From positions 1,240,001 to 1,304,000 of the forward strand of contig BCKC01000009.1 in NCBI GenBank assembly GCA_001600455.1: a DNA stretch of 64,000 nt, in the 5' to 3' direction. This document shows positions 23,404-34,800 of the stretch, in pieces (position 1 is the stretch's first letter; every line of letters starts with the position of its first letter). A program made the translations under genes and the position numbers. The notes beneath the pieces were generated by a model. That model was not told the DNA's origin. It did no database searches and saw only the letters and a list, made by a program, of their open reading frames with translations. This DNA is from Endocalyx cinctus. Lineage: Eukaryota; Ascomycota; Sordariomycetes; Amphisphaeriales; Apiosporaceae.

Positions 23404-25187
23404 TCATGAAAATCCTTCGCACGGCGGATCCATCGGGACCTTCAGGTTATTCGGGGCGCACACATTCTCGTTGACGAAAGCGCGCCAGCGATCCAGCAGA
23501 TCCGTGGCGCCGATTCCTTCCTTCTGGATACCGAACGAGTGATGTGCCGCGATAGCGCGAGTATCGATAATGAAAGGCCGACCGATACGTCGGGGGATCA
23601 GCGCCGTGATCTCGAGCTCGTCGTTGCCGATGGGCAGGCTCTCCCTGATATCCTTGCCCCACATGGCCACGAAGTTGAGGTTGTACCGCTGCCACTGCAT
23701 GTCGAAGAGCTGCTCGCCCCCGGGTCCCTCGTACCCCTTCTTAGCCGCCGTCGTGTTCTCCCGAGTCGATAGGTAGGGAAGAGGTCGTCCGAAGTGGTAT
23801 CGGTGCATCGCGTTTTGCTCGAGGTTGATAAGGAGACTGTACAACTGCTGCGCGCCGACGGCCCACGAGGACCAGCCGGGGCCGAACGCGATCTCGTTGG
23901 GACCGCGGTGCTCGTCCCAGTCCAGCATCGGCGTTCGTAGCATCTCCGCCGTATTCTGGGCGTCGTCGGTCAAAAGCAGCCAGGGGTGGCCCTGATACGG
24001 TGCTTCGATACGCAGAGGGCTTTTGTCTCCTGAGAGAGTAATGTTCGGAGGATACAAGGGGAGCTCCGACATACGCCACGTCTCCTTGCGGTTGTCATCG
24101 ATGGTACGATTTCGTCCCTGACGATAGGCCGGGGGCATCGGATACGGATCGGGTAGGAGAGGATGTATCGCGCCGTAGTGAAATGCTTCGATCGCCGTCA
24201 CGGGACTATTGACTAGCTGCGCCGAGATCGCGTACGGGTGCGGTTCGGCGAGACGCGTATGGACGATTTGCGGGATCGCGTCCGGGTGCACGTAACTCTT
24301 CAAGAGTGGTCTATATCAGCGTACGTTCATACCGAAGATTTCTCCTAGGTAATGAAAACTCGGCCGTCTTTCCTGAAAAGGGAAAAAAAAAGGCCAGGTA
24401 ATCTTGGATAGAGTGAAGCAACGACGAGAAAGTTACTACTTACCATATCGTCATCTATCTTGATATAAATAGTATCATCGTCGACCGCATACTCCCAAAT
24501 ACATCCATAACTTCTGGTGGTGCAGTTGCCCAAGTCCTTGTAGATGTACTCGCTCTCCTGCGTAACGAGGTTGCGCAGCCACTTGACGTCCTCCTCGACC
24601 TCGGTATGGACCATAAACCAGACCTCGTCCAGGTAGCCGCCGTTGGAGACCAGGTTCTGACGTAGGTAGCAATCGAGGATGTCGACGGTGCGGGCGCGGC
24701 CGTAGAAGATCATGGCGATCACCTTGACGCCGCCGGGCTTCTTCCAGCCCCCCCTGGGCGCCACGCTGTCGAGCTCCAATTTATGCTTCCCCAGCCGTCG
24801 AGGCTTCGTCACGAACTCGCCGTCGGGTCCCGCGGGCCAGGTGGTGCAAAGCTCGGGCTTCGGGGGAAGATCGGCGGTGGAATTCTCGGCTCCCGGTCGC
24901 GTCTCCGCTACGTCGTAACCGCCGCGGAAGGAGTAGTACGGGTTCACCAGGAATAAGGATATCGCCAGCAGCGTCGAGAGCAGCAGGAAGTAGTGTTTCC
25001 GCGTTAACCTTTGGGTGAAGGTCGGAGGCTGGAAGGTGCTCAAGTGGAAGACCGGCCAGTGCCGTTTTCGGGTAGGGATGCTGAATTTTGGCGGCTTGTA
25101 TTGGCCTGTTTCTTCGTCTAACGTCGAGGCGTCACTGGAAACTCTGCTTCTCATCGCCATTGTCTTCTCGTGGGTGGGTGACATCAA
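23404..25187 (-). CDS. Type II membrane glycosyltransferase-like protein of a fungal family
   Basis: Two exons on the minus strand, 25187-24444 and 24297-23404 (545 aa). The donor is GTAAGT after a DDDM codon run. The acceptor was chosen because it gives IDDDM-SYVHPDAIPQIV, which aligns with the usual spacing in relatives as I remember them; the intron has a weak acceptor, so this junction is less certain than the rest. What is seen: a cytoplasmic basic N-terminus, one membrane segment (about 65-85), then a lumenal domain with IFYGRARTVDILDCYLRQNL, a metal-type Asp triad (D245-D247), SAQLVNSPV and WAVGAQQLYSLL. This layout fits a Golgi type II glycosyltransferase of GT-A type using a nucleotide sugar and Mn2+. 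Donor and acceptor are unknown. MMSP and downstream Met residues are alternative starts. Confidence 0.8.
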
Positions 25188-25896
25188 AGTTGAGGAAGGT
25201 GCCGAATTTTTTTTTTTTTTTTTTTTGGCCTGCGTAGCTCGGTATGAAGATAATATTCCTTAGCTCGCTTGAAACGAATAAAGTTTAGGGTATATTACAA
25301 AATTATATTGGATATCATTAAAGAAAATAGAAGAGAGAAAGAGCCAGAGTAGGAAGGAAGTGGTTTTGAGGGGGAGAGGAAAATTACGGAGAAGAAAAGA
25401 GTAAACGGAAAAGAATAGAGGAAGAAGCTGAAAAAGAATAAACAGGTATGGCGGTAGAGTGGTCGAAGTAAGAATTCAAGCTTTATACTGACTCGATTGG
25501 GTTTTACGGGTATCAACCGAGTGGTGAAGGTTAATTTACATCCATAACGTGGTGCACTATTATAGACTATATCCCGGGAGGCTGTACATGGTGGGCAAGA
25601 CACGGGAAGATATTTGATTGTATGCTTTTTTTTCCCCTACATATACTTGTCCCTTTACGGGGTAAAATGATGAAGGATAACTCGCCCCCCGAAACTACTA
25701 AGTATATATGATACGGTAGGATGTGCTGGTCTAGAACGGAGTGTATGTACGGAGATGGATCTACCGGTTTAAAATATAATATTTTGTACAACTCACAGGG
25801 TTATAAGAGTTTTCATGTACTACCTACAGTGTATGAAAACCTGGAACTTTCTTGATGAACTGGATTAAACAAGTTGACCAGTTAGCCAGTATATAA

Positions 25897-25906
25897 TACC
25901 TAGGTA
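25897..25906. repeat. TACCTAGGTA palindrome
   Basis: A perfect 10-bp palindrome, one of three exact copies in the window (13634, 25897, 33402), all intergenic. Confidence 0.8.
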
Positions 25907-26476
25907 TATAATATATACCTTGATAATTGATATTATGACATAGTACTTAGGTCCACAGGTAGCAAATATAAAAAAACGGCGTAACAGTGTAAATACTATG
26001 TACATACCTACTCGGAATGTATGATGAGTGTCTTAGAAAAGTATCTTGTTTACTTGTAAACCTTGATGTTTAGCGTCGACGTTAATTGGTATGTTTTATA
26101 CGTATATAGATATACTACGTTGTATGGTTATATTGTTATGTGGTTATATTAATTGTCTCACCATTTTCACCACATATCTCAAAGTGATATTTAACGAGTT
26201 CAGCTTGATGCAAGCTACTGAACCTAGTATTAGTTTTCTTCATACTTTTATACCGTCGTATTCGATTCGATTGAATATAATGTCTGAGTAAAGGTATTGG
26301 GAGACAAGACCAGACAGACTGTTCGTGTCCGAAAGAAGATCTATCTCTCTTGCCTTTCTCTCGCTTACTCACTCACGTATACCCACCACACACACACAGT
26401 TTCTCTGTCTATATCTTCTAGAGTCTACCATTGGTTCTTTTTTTTTTCAATAGGCCATTTCACGGAAACTTTTTTG

Positions 26477-26485
26477 TACTCCGTA
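26477..26485. repeat. TACTCCGTA motif
   Basis: The reverse complement of TACGGAGTA, one of six intergenic copies. Confidence 0.8.
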
Positions 26486-27014
26486 ATCAACATGCCCGTC
26501 TTACATACGGGCGGCTAAGCGAATTTGACATGATCTTATCATGCATCGTCCTCTTTCACATGTTCGTAAATGTGCTACGTACACCATATTCACCGTTTCG
26601 ATCTATGTATCGAAATCATTTAGTTCATCATCACATACCGATGAGGAATTCACAGTCAAGGCGTATTAATTCGTTATTTCATGAATTAACAGTTCTTGAA
26701 TGCATTTTACCTTTCTCCATTCCGACATGCCATAATTAAGCGTAAGCAAAGTACTTATGTATGTACCCCTGCAGCCCTGTAGCCCCCTCCAGTTTTACTG
26801 CCACGATCGTATTTCTTTCCTTTCCTTATTAGTTAATTCATGGGTATATACATAATATAAAAGAACCAGCAAGAAAGAAAGAAAATATATACAAAAAGAC
26901 GTTTTTTTCATGTTTCAGAGCATAATGATTTATTTAAGAAGGTAATAATTCTCGCTTAACAGTCTACTATGTAAGGATTCGATTCGGAAAGTAAATTTTA
27001 TATCCTCCCCGGCG

Positions 27015-27023
27015 TACGGAGTA
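27015..27023. repeat. TACGGAGTA motif
   Basis: One of six intergenic copies; here preceded by G, giving GTACGGAGTA. Confidence 0.8.
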
Positions 27024-27853
27024 TTTAATGACCTTATATCCGAGGATTCTGTATACCTACTTCACTATCCAATGGACACTACCAACATGCAACGCCCAGT
27101 TTGACAAAAAACATATGTCACATAACGGTATTCAAGAAAAGCCGTACGGGGGGCTATCCGGTGGCTAACCCTACCCTTAACGGTGATCGCGGGCGGCGGA
27201 TTAGGCTTGCTTCGAACGAAGTTACACTACTTGGGGCATGCTTCAGTTAAAGATAAAAAAGTATAAGCCACGAAGCCGGTTAGCTAGCCGAGATAGTATA
27301 TAATTCTGAGGCGTATCGTACAAACTACAGCCGTATTATCTACAGTACAGTAGTATATATGTATAAGCATTATCCGTATTGTGTGGTATGTAGCCTATCT
27401 CGAGTATACACTATTTCATTGCATAATAGGCTACCACCACCATCAAAGCCAGAACCTGTGCCTGCGAAACTTTGTTAAAAAAAAAAAAAAAAAAAAAGAA
27501 AGAAAAAAGTGTACAGTAATATTCTAGTGTTACGTAGTGTAGCAGTGAGTGTATGAATACATATCCGTGGACAGAGGTGCAGTTAGAAACGCTCAACGGC
27601 TGTGTTTACATAAGTTATCATATTTTAACTGATTTCCGTTTGGCATTTTTGAGGCTTATTTATCAGACAAAAGCCAAGCATTGCTAAAGATTACTTAACA
27701 TACCATGACATAACTGACAGATGTAATGGATCTCCAAAGGGCGCATCGCTTGTCATTTAGTCATCCATGCATATTTTGTTACCTCTGCACGTAACATAAC
27801 CAACGCAATTGACTGATCAATACTTAACGACGACCGCGAATCTTCATCATCAC

Positions 27854-27919
27854 ATGTTGTTCATCAAAAATAATCACGATGAGTCTAAGATCAATATTAG
27901 GGAAATCCAACCGGGTTAA
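27854..27919 (+). promoter_or_regulatory. Upstream ORF overlapping the STK19-like start
   Basis: ATG at 27854 opens a 21-codon frame in the +1 register that runs through the main ATG (27879) and ends at TAA 27917-27919. If it is in the transcript it should lower translation of the main frame by requiring leaky scanning. The transcription start is not visible. Confidence 0.35.
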
Positions 27920-29282
27920 GAAATCCGGTAGTAGTAGTAACAGTAAAACCAAACCCAAATCATCATCTCAGGCCCGAAATAAAAAGCCCAACAATGATAA
28001 TCAAGAAGAAGACTACTTCCGAGACGACAAGCTCCCCGACACCGGCCTCCTCGCCACCCTCGCGACGGACCTCCGCCTGCGCGACGTACCCCAAGCCCTC
28101 CTCTACTCCCAAACCCGCACGTTCTCCCCCCTACCTCCCCGCGCCTCCGGGCTTTCCTCGGCGCGCGTCGCCGCCGCCCTAAATTACAGGCGGAGCTTCC
28201 CCCCCTTAATCACCGTGCCCCACTTGCAAACTTTACTCCCGCGCTCGTCCCCGAGCGCCGTCGAGCGCGAGGTGGCGGACCTCTGCGCCCGCGGGGTCTT
28301 GAGGCGCGTCGAAGTCTACGCGCCTTCGTCTGCGGCCAAGGCCGAGGGGCGGCGGGAGAGGGAGGCGGTGATTACGGAGGAGAGGTACGAGGAGTTGGTC
28401 GAGGTTTCGCTTTCGTCCTCTCGACCCAGAGGAGAAGAAGAAGAAGAAGAAGAAGAAGAAGAAGGGGATACGACGAAATCTCGCTTCGTAACCTTCCTAA
28501 AAGAAAACCCGACGGCGCGGATCGTCCCACCGGGAATTCTGACGCCGGCAGACGTAGACGTCCTCGTCAAATCCGGCTTCCTCACCATGACCCACGATAC
28601 CGACGATCACGGATCCACGTCCGCGATCATCACGTCTTCTTCCGCCTCCTCCCGCGGTCCCGAATACGGAATGACGACGGCAACCACCGTCGCGACGTTT
28701 TCCCGTCCCGAGGATAAATCCACGCTCACCTCCCTCGCCTCCGTCTCCCGCCAGCCGGCCGGCTCCGTAGGCGCTAACGGGGGCGAAGGCGCCGTTCATA
28801 ACGCCGGCGGAAGCGGCGGCGGTCGAGCGACTCGTCAAAATCATCTTTCGTCTTTTCCCGACTCTTACTCGTCTGATTCCGCGTTAACCCTCCGCGTCGC
28901 GGTCCCCAATCACGGCGTCTACGTCAAATTAGCCTCGTCCGCCGTCGACCATCTCGTCTCGCTGCTCGGTAAGTCTTCTCGGTATAAGGAGGCGCCCGAG
29001 TCGGTTTTGCGCGAACGGTGGGACGGCGGCATCGTCGTCGACGGCGGTGGTAACAACGATGATGAACGAGAAGGGGAAAGGGAAAGTATGAGTACGAATA
29101 AATCGTATGCCGCTCGGAAGCGGTCTCGAGGCGAGTTCGTCGGCGTCTTGCCGGGCCAGACCAAGAAATGGAGACAGTTTCACGGCCTGAGCTTCGATTG
29201 GGTCTTGAGAGAGGCCGTTGCTTCGGGACTGGTCGAGATCTTTGAGACGGGGAGTGTGGGACGCGGGGTTCGCGCTGTGTAG
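27879..29282 (+). CDS. STK19-like winged-helix protein
   Basis: A single exon of 467 aa. The N-terminus is basic and Ser/Lys-rich. A conserved block begins LPDTGLLATLATDLRLRDVP and continues with PLPPRASGLSS, VPHLQTLLP and a C-terminal part LRVAVPNHGVYVKL and GVLPGQTKKWRQFHGLSFDW. This matches fungal proteins annotated as serine-threonine protein kinase 19. I see no kinase motifs (no HRD, no DFG). Human STK19 is now regarded as a winged-helix DNA-binding factor in transcription-coupled repair rather than a kinase. A nuclear DNA-binding role is therefore the best guess for this one. A poly-Glu run (GAA repeat, about 28433-28463) and Ser/Gly-rich linkers interrupt the domain. Confidence 0.85.
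   Translation: MSLRSILGKSNRVKKSGSSSNSKTKPKSSSQARNKKPNNDNQEEDYFRDDKLPDTGLLATLATDLRLRDVPQALLYSQTRTFSPLPPRASGLSSARVAAALNYRRSFPPLITVPHLQTLLPRSSPSAVEREVADLCARGVLRRVEVYAPSSAAKAEGRREREAVITEERYEELVEVSLSSSRPRGEEEEEEEEEEGDTTKSRFVTFLKENPTARIVPPGILTPADVDVLVKSGFLTMTHDTDDHGSTSAIITSSSASSRGPEYGMTTATTVATFSRPEDKSTLTSLASVSRQPAGSVGANGGEGAVHNAGGSGGGRATRQNHLSSFPDSYSSDSALTLRVAVPNHGVYVKLASSAVDHLVSLLGKSSRYKEAPESVLRERWDGGIVVDGGGNNDDEREGERESMSTNKSYAARKRSRGEFVGVLPGQTKKWRQFHGLSFDWVLREAVASGLVEIFETGSVGRGVRAV
28433..28463 (+). repeat. GAA trinucleotide repeat coding poly-Glu
   Basis: An in-frame GAA/GAG run encodes about ten glutamates in a linker of the STK19-like protein. Length changes in multiples of three would be tolerated. 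Confidence 0.9.
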
Positions 29283-30033
29283 ATATATTCGTTCATTGCC
29301 TTAGTCATGATAGCGGTAGGAAAGCAATCTAGGGGTACGATTGTAGATACAATCATTTTCACTGTGATATAAAATACCAAATCGTAAATATATCACTGCA
29401 ACCCCCTTTTCCCGTCGCGAGTCGCCTTCATTACGAATTACCAGTAGTGATAATACTCGCCACATAAGAAATTTAAGGTTAATCTACAACATTATAAATA
29501 TCGTTTGTTACAACTTCTAATGATCATGCACGAAAAATTAAACTCAAGTAAATGTTATTTAACATAATAAAATGCATTTTCTAGGCTTTCAACTTTGAAG
29601 TATAGCTAATTCAAGACTTTATGTAGAAAGTCGTTACTAGTAGGTACAGTCCTCAAATGAAACCCAGTTCCTCTTCTCTTTAGAGGTTGTTGTAAAGTAT
29701 CTGAATTACAGTCAGAGTGTATGTCTGCCTCCTCGCGGCGGTCAGGTGGTATCATATAATATGTGTATGCGTAGAAGTCTTTTTTTCACTTTCTACTATG
29801 CGCCCCCCTCCGTTACGATAAAAAAAAAGAACGAATGAATGAACTCCCACTTAAATGATCAAAAACTCCCCTTTCGAATGTACCCCCCACCCAACAAAAA
29901 CGCCGTGCAAGTGAATGGCTTTTATGATTAACAGAATGTAGACAATATACGCTCCTTTCCATGTTTCCCCCCTTTCTTTTTGTTTGTGTATGCGTGTGCG
30001 TGGCCGTATCGCTACATCGTCGGCCCGCTACGT
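29283..30033. other. Convergent 3' intergenic region
   Basis: This lies between the convergent STK19-like and fucosyltransferase-like genes. It is AT-rich with no gene. It presumably holds the 3' ends of both transcripts. Confidence 0.6.
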
Positions 30034-31878
30034 CTATAACGTGAGACCCATCCATTGATAGTTGCCGTCAATGTTGACCCAGTTACCCTTGGTCATAGCC
30101 TCGTCCCAGCCCATGATGACGGCCAAGAGCCGACAACCCATCGCGCTCATAGTGCAGATGATAGTGTCGCTCGATTGGCCTAACACGGCAAGGTCCATCA
30201 TGTAGGCGCGTCCAATAAGCCCTCTAAGCCGCATGGTCTCCGCCGATGGTCCAGCTGTGCGTTGTTCTTCCGAAACGTCACCGTTGTTAGGAGTAGAGCG
30301 GCCGAGGTTCCAGAACATGGTGCTGAAGAAGCCTCCTTCCCAACCGAAGGTCTCATCCACAAATTTGTGCATGTAGCGCCGATTTGGAGTCGCATCCTGG
30401 ATATGCTGCTTGCTCGCAAGCTTGATCCGTTCCTGCGCCCTCAGCGTATTTGCCAGTTCTTCCGTCTCGTACACATCCGGGTCGTCCGAGGCAACCACCA
30501 TGAATGACCGATTCTTCGCGGCTACGTCCTCGTTTCCAAATAGACTGCTCGCATTGTGACGTTCCTCGATGATTTCAGTAGCCCTCTGCGTATATATTTC
30601 CAGAGGAATATATGCGCCGTTGTATTGATATTCGTAGGGGTGCAAATCTCCGTGGCGGATATGAATTCCCACCACGGTGCCATCGGTCTGATCTCCCTGG
30701 GGAGGTTTGGCCTTCGCGCGTATCTCCTTGACGCGAGTTTCGACATAAGGTAGGTCCTCGTCGTTTAGGCGAAATAGCGCCTCGTATCCCTTTCGAGCGA
30801 GGTCGTACATGGGTCGATATCGCCTCATGTCATTCTTGTGAGCGTTTTCGTACTTGGAAGTGAAACTCATGCCGAAGGCATCAGTTGCCGTCGCAGGCGA
30901 CATCACCAAATGGTGAGCGGTACGGGGGCAAGGTATCATCTCGTGTCGCGGAGGCGGGCTGCAGTCCGGGACTGGCGGTGCTTTGAAAATATCCGTGTAG
31001 TCACCATAAGCCCATCGGGTGTCGTCAATGAAAAAAGCGCGGTTTTCCTTCTGCGCTAAACCATACGACATCCAGAGCATCATCAAAGTCGGACCAAGTC
31101 CAGCATCTCCCGATTCAAGGACGAAAGTCAAAGACGTTTTGCAGACACCCTGATTCTTCGTATTAGGCTTGTTTTTGCCCATTCCGACTGGTTTCCAGTC
31201 TGGCTTCTGGGTACTAAGCTGACGCGATTTCAGCTCTACGCCAGATAATAACCCGTGCGTCTCGGCATCCTTGACATCGACGAAGTAGGGGTCCTTGTAA
31301 TAATAGTCGGGGGGGTCTTGCTGATTTGGAGGGGAGAGACCTCGTAGCTCCCTAACATGCGCGGCGACCTCGTCACACCTGGCGCACATATCCGAATATT
31401 CCTTAATACTCAGAGGAAACTCGTGCGACGGCGGAATCGATACGGTCCATTTCGACTTCCCGTGTACGTCGGTAATAGCGATCGGAGTAGGGAAGTCTGG
31501 CAAGTCGTATTGTCCCACCATTTCATACTCTCCCCGATCCTTAAAGGGCCAATCGACGACGGGAATCTGCCCATGGTTCTTCACGAACTCTCTCGAGACG
31601 AAAATAAATAGCAGTAGCCCTATCGCCCACCCGACCAATCGCAAGACTCGGCTTGGCCTCGGAGTGGTGGGGGACTTCCTTGGCTGGGCAGCTAAAGCCG
31701 GGAGACCGGGAGAAGGAGGTGGAGAGAATAGGAGATGATTAAAATTGAAGCGTGACGAAGTTGAAGATAATGGGGCTTTCTCGTGCTGATAAGAGGCGGC
31801 TCGACGCAGATTCAGTCGCGGTGGCGCTACTATCATCTTGGCATGAGTGCTCTGGGAAAGATCTAAGGTTGGCGGCAT
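30034..31878 (-). CDS. Type II membrane fucosyltransferase-like protein
   Basis: A single exon on the minus strand, 614 aa. There is a cytoplasmic Pro/Ser-rich N-terminus, one membrane segment (about 80-97), then a large lumenal domain. The motif GIHIRHGDLHPYEY (HIRHGD at 406-411) matches the H-x-R-(R/H)-x-D signature by which GT-B fucosyltransferases (FUT8, NodZ, POFUT types) bind GDP-fucose. SSDTIICTMSAMGCRLLA near the C-terminus matches the Ser-Asp/Cys-Arg-Leu block of the same fold. QGVCKTSLTFVLESGDAGLG marks the N-terminal lobe. The protein probably sits in the Golgi. Fungal members are, to my knowledge, uncharacterised; fucose on fungal glycans is rare, so the donor sugar should not be taken for granted. 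M15 (MIVAPP) is an alternative start. Confidence 0.8.
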   Translation of the reverse strand: MPPTLDLSQSTHAKMIVAPPRLNLRRAASYQHEKAPLSSTSSRFNFNHLLFSPPPSPGLPALAAQPRKSPTTPRPSRVLRLVGWAIGLLLFIFVSREFVKNHGQIPVVDWPFKDRGEYEMVGQYDLPDFPTPIAITDVHGKSKWTVSIPPSHEFPLSIKEYSDMCARCDEVAAHVRELRGLSPPNQQDPPDYYYKDPYFVDVKDAETHGLLSGVELKSRQLSTQKPDWKPVGMGKNKPNTKNQGVCKTSLTFVLESGDAGLGPTLMMLWMSYGLAQKENRAFFIDDTRWAYGDYTDIFKAPPVPDCSPPPRHEMIPCPRTAHHLVMSPATATDAFGMSFTSKYENAHKNDMRRYRPMYDLARKGYEALFRLNDEDLPYVETRVKEIRAKAKPPQGDQTDGTVVGIHIRHGDLHPYEYQYNGAYIPLEIYTQRATEIIEERHNASSLFGNEDVAAKNRSFMVVASDDPDVYETEELANTLRAQERIKLASKQHIQDATPNRRYMHKFVDETFGWEGGFFSTMFWNLGRSTPNNGDVSEEQRTAGPSAETMRLRGLIGRAYMMDLAVLGQSSDTIICTMSAMGCRLLAVIMGWDEAMTKGNWVNIDGNYQWMGLTL

Positions 31879-34800
31879 GTCGGGAAAGGGTCTTTGGTGG
31901 GGTCCTATCCGACTACCGGACAGACAAGACCTTTTGATATGTTGATATTAAGGAATGACAGAGGAATTTAATCCATAAACCGTTGAAGTAATGAAAATTC
32001 GATGAAAAAAAAAAGAAAGTAAAATTTAAATTTGAAGGAGTGGTAGATAATGTGCTAAATTATCTAAGTCATCAGTATTGAAAACGTCGAGTTGAAGTGT
32101 TCTCTCACAGCAATCTCGATTTCATTTTGTGTGATTGGTAGGATTTGTAAAAAAGAGTAAGAAAAAAAAGAGAAAAGAGAAGAGAAGAACAGAAAGTGAT
32201 AGCAGATATGATGAATTCCCACTCGGAGCGGTAACTGTCAGTCTTATTTGACGATAAAAGTAGAGAGGGCGAAAGCTGATCGTAGCCTTAAAGAGTAGGG
32301 GAGGTGGTTGATCAGTCTTAGCCCCGAGGGGAATACGTGGAATAGTTCCGTGCTCCAGTATACAAAGTACAATCTATACGTACATAATACCTAGTAACGG
32401 AGAAAATATGGGAAAGGAAAGAGAGAGAGAAAATAAAAATGGAGTCGGACAAGGGGTGATTAAAGAAAGAGAGATACCTTATTGTTTCTCATTTGTAGAG
32501 AGACCCAAGCCAGGTATATGACGATCCTAACTTTAGGTTGCTGAAGTTTTTAAGAGACATTCAAGTCATAAATATGATTTGATGCGGGGTTTTCAGTTTT
32601 CAGTTTTCAGCTTGTTTATTTTCTTCTCTCTTAACACCAACCTCTTTTAAGGTAGATAACTATTATAAGTCAAGTTTATTTTCAGAAGCATCGCCGGTAA
32701 TTGATATATACTAAACATTAAATGTATCGCGCGAGTAGTATGAGTAGTGTGTAGTGCGTATACCTTTTTGTCGTTTGTTCTAATTTAGTAGCTTAGTGTA
32801 TGTGCAGTATACTATAAGTACTATAGTATCCATGGTATAGTGTAAGTATTAAGACCTGACAAAACAGCAGTAGTGTACATAGTTTGTGTACGGAGTGTCA
32901 GAAGAAAAGAATAAAAAGATGAGATGACATGAGTTACGGTGAGTTAGTAGGATGATTGATGGGTTTACCTAAGTTAGGCTGCCAAGGTACCCCAGAAAGG
33001 AATGTGTTTGGTGGGGCGGAATGATGTCAGAAGAAGGAAAAAGCCCATGTAAAATAATGCGTATCAACATTTGATAATTTCTTATCCGAACCTTTTTCCG
33101 CATAAAAGGATACCTTGCCTGAGAATGGGAAATGAGAGAAAGCCGATCTTATAGAGATTATTACTATTATATCGTTTCATTTCATTCCGTCATTCTTGAA
33201 TCTCTACCTGTACAATATATCATTTACTTTTATCTTCAGGGCTATCCGTTTATTTCTTGGCTTATGCTTTTTCTACTGCGGTAATACTAAGCATCCATCA
33301 TATTTCTGACGGTAGCTTAGTGAGTTACCAATGTAGTATAGTGTACTGAATATCAGTATACTAGTATACAGTACAGTATCCGTGTATACCTAGAGTATAC
33401 ATACCTAGGTATATACCATATAATTAACATTGTAAGGTCTATATTAAATCAAAGAGAACAAGAGTGAAAGAAGACGCGAAATCGTAACCCGTGGTCAGAT
33501 ATACATATACCAAACGCTATTTTATTACTTACACACCAACGTTACGTGTATCTCGCTTCTCCACACCATATGCGACACCATACCATTTTCCCGGATACAA
33601 CATCTTCTTCAGGGTTCTTGTTAATCTAATTGATCAACCGTACAAGAGACCCCTGAAGCTTTTGAAACGCAGAAAATATAAAAAGAAAATTACTGCCAAT
33701 CATTGGCTCATTCACCCTTGACATGGCTTTTTTAGGCGTGAGAGGGGTAGGACGACCCCTATTCTCTCTCTGTTTTTTTTTTGTCTTTTCTTACACGCTC
33801 TCTCTCTTTACTGCTGAACTTCTTTTATATCTTTTGTTTTAATACGTCAGTGGCAGGCAGATATGTTTGTCAGACACGGGATCTACTCGGGTTTGCTCGG
33901 GTCGGTCGCTGTCAACGGTGATCTCGCCATATAAGTAACAAAATCCTCAATTCCGTTTACAACTAAAATCCTGAAAAAAAAAAAAAAGAGAGAGAGAATT
34001 TACTTGGTTTCAGTAGTCTCTGACATTGTTCGTTCAAAAGCCCCATGACATCTCTCGTGTTGTGTCTAGTGTGAAAATGTAATGTGGATACCGTATCGAC
34101 AGTGAAGTTACTCAGCCCGTACATCCTACGTACCTATCTATTCAATTCATACATACATACACACACAGGACGCCTCTCCGGCTGGGCTTCGTCCCATTCG
34201 GGCCACGTAAATGTGCAACATAAGCACCTATGCACCACGTCTATACTTACGCATAATGCCCTGACAAGAGACGAGTCTCTTATTTGCGTAATGTACTATA
34301 TGTATGCATAACACAAGGACGTACGCGACGAACGAACACAAGTTCCCCCCTCCTTACATTCGTGTGCAAATACGTTTTATTTTTTTTGTCTTTTCTTCAT
34401 CTTGTATTCGCCGATTACGTTTAGGTATACACAGACAATTACACCACGCAGGGATAAGATTCCCCATCACGCTCGTGCACGCTTTTTTTTCTCCCTCCCT
34501 TCGTTTTTTTCCCCCTTTCTCTTTCCAAAGGATCGGGTTGGTTGGTGGAATTCACTTTTCTCACGTTGCGGTGGTCTCTTGGTCCTGGTGGCGGCGCAAT
34601 AAATTACTGGCTGTAAGCTGGTACACTAACCAAAAAAAAAAAAAAAAAGCCGCCTACGCTAAATATTTTAGCTTCGGTCCATATGGCCGACCTGGCCGGT
34701 CAGCCCGGCTTTACTAAATTTATATATGTAAGTGTATATATACATACATAAAAGCAGAACATCAAATTACCATTAAACAAAAAACTCGTAATTTGACTGG

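Larger units (their letters stand above)
25188..27878. other. Divergent intergenic region, about 2.7 kb
   Basis: This lies between the divergent starts of the glycosyltransferase-like and STK19-like genes and must hold both promoters. It contains a T-run at 25206-25226 just upstream of the first, a TACCTAGGTA palindrome (25897-25906), TACTCCGTA (26477-26485), TACGGAGTA (27015-27023) and an A-run near 27478-27497. No gene is seen. Confidence 0.55.

Noticed and set aside
34304..34717. 137-codon ORF
   Set aside because: Built largely from pyrimidine tracts and an A-run; low-complexity Phe/Ser/Lys protein.
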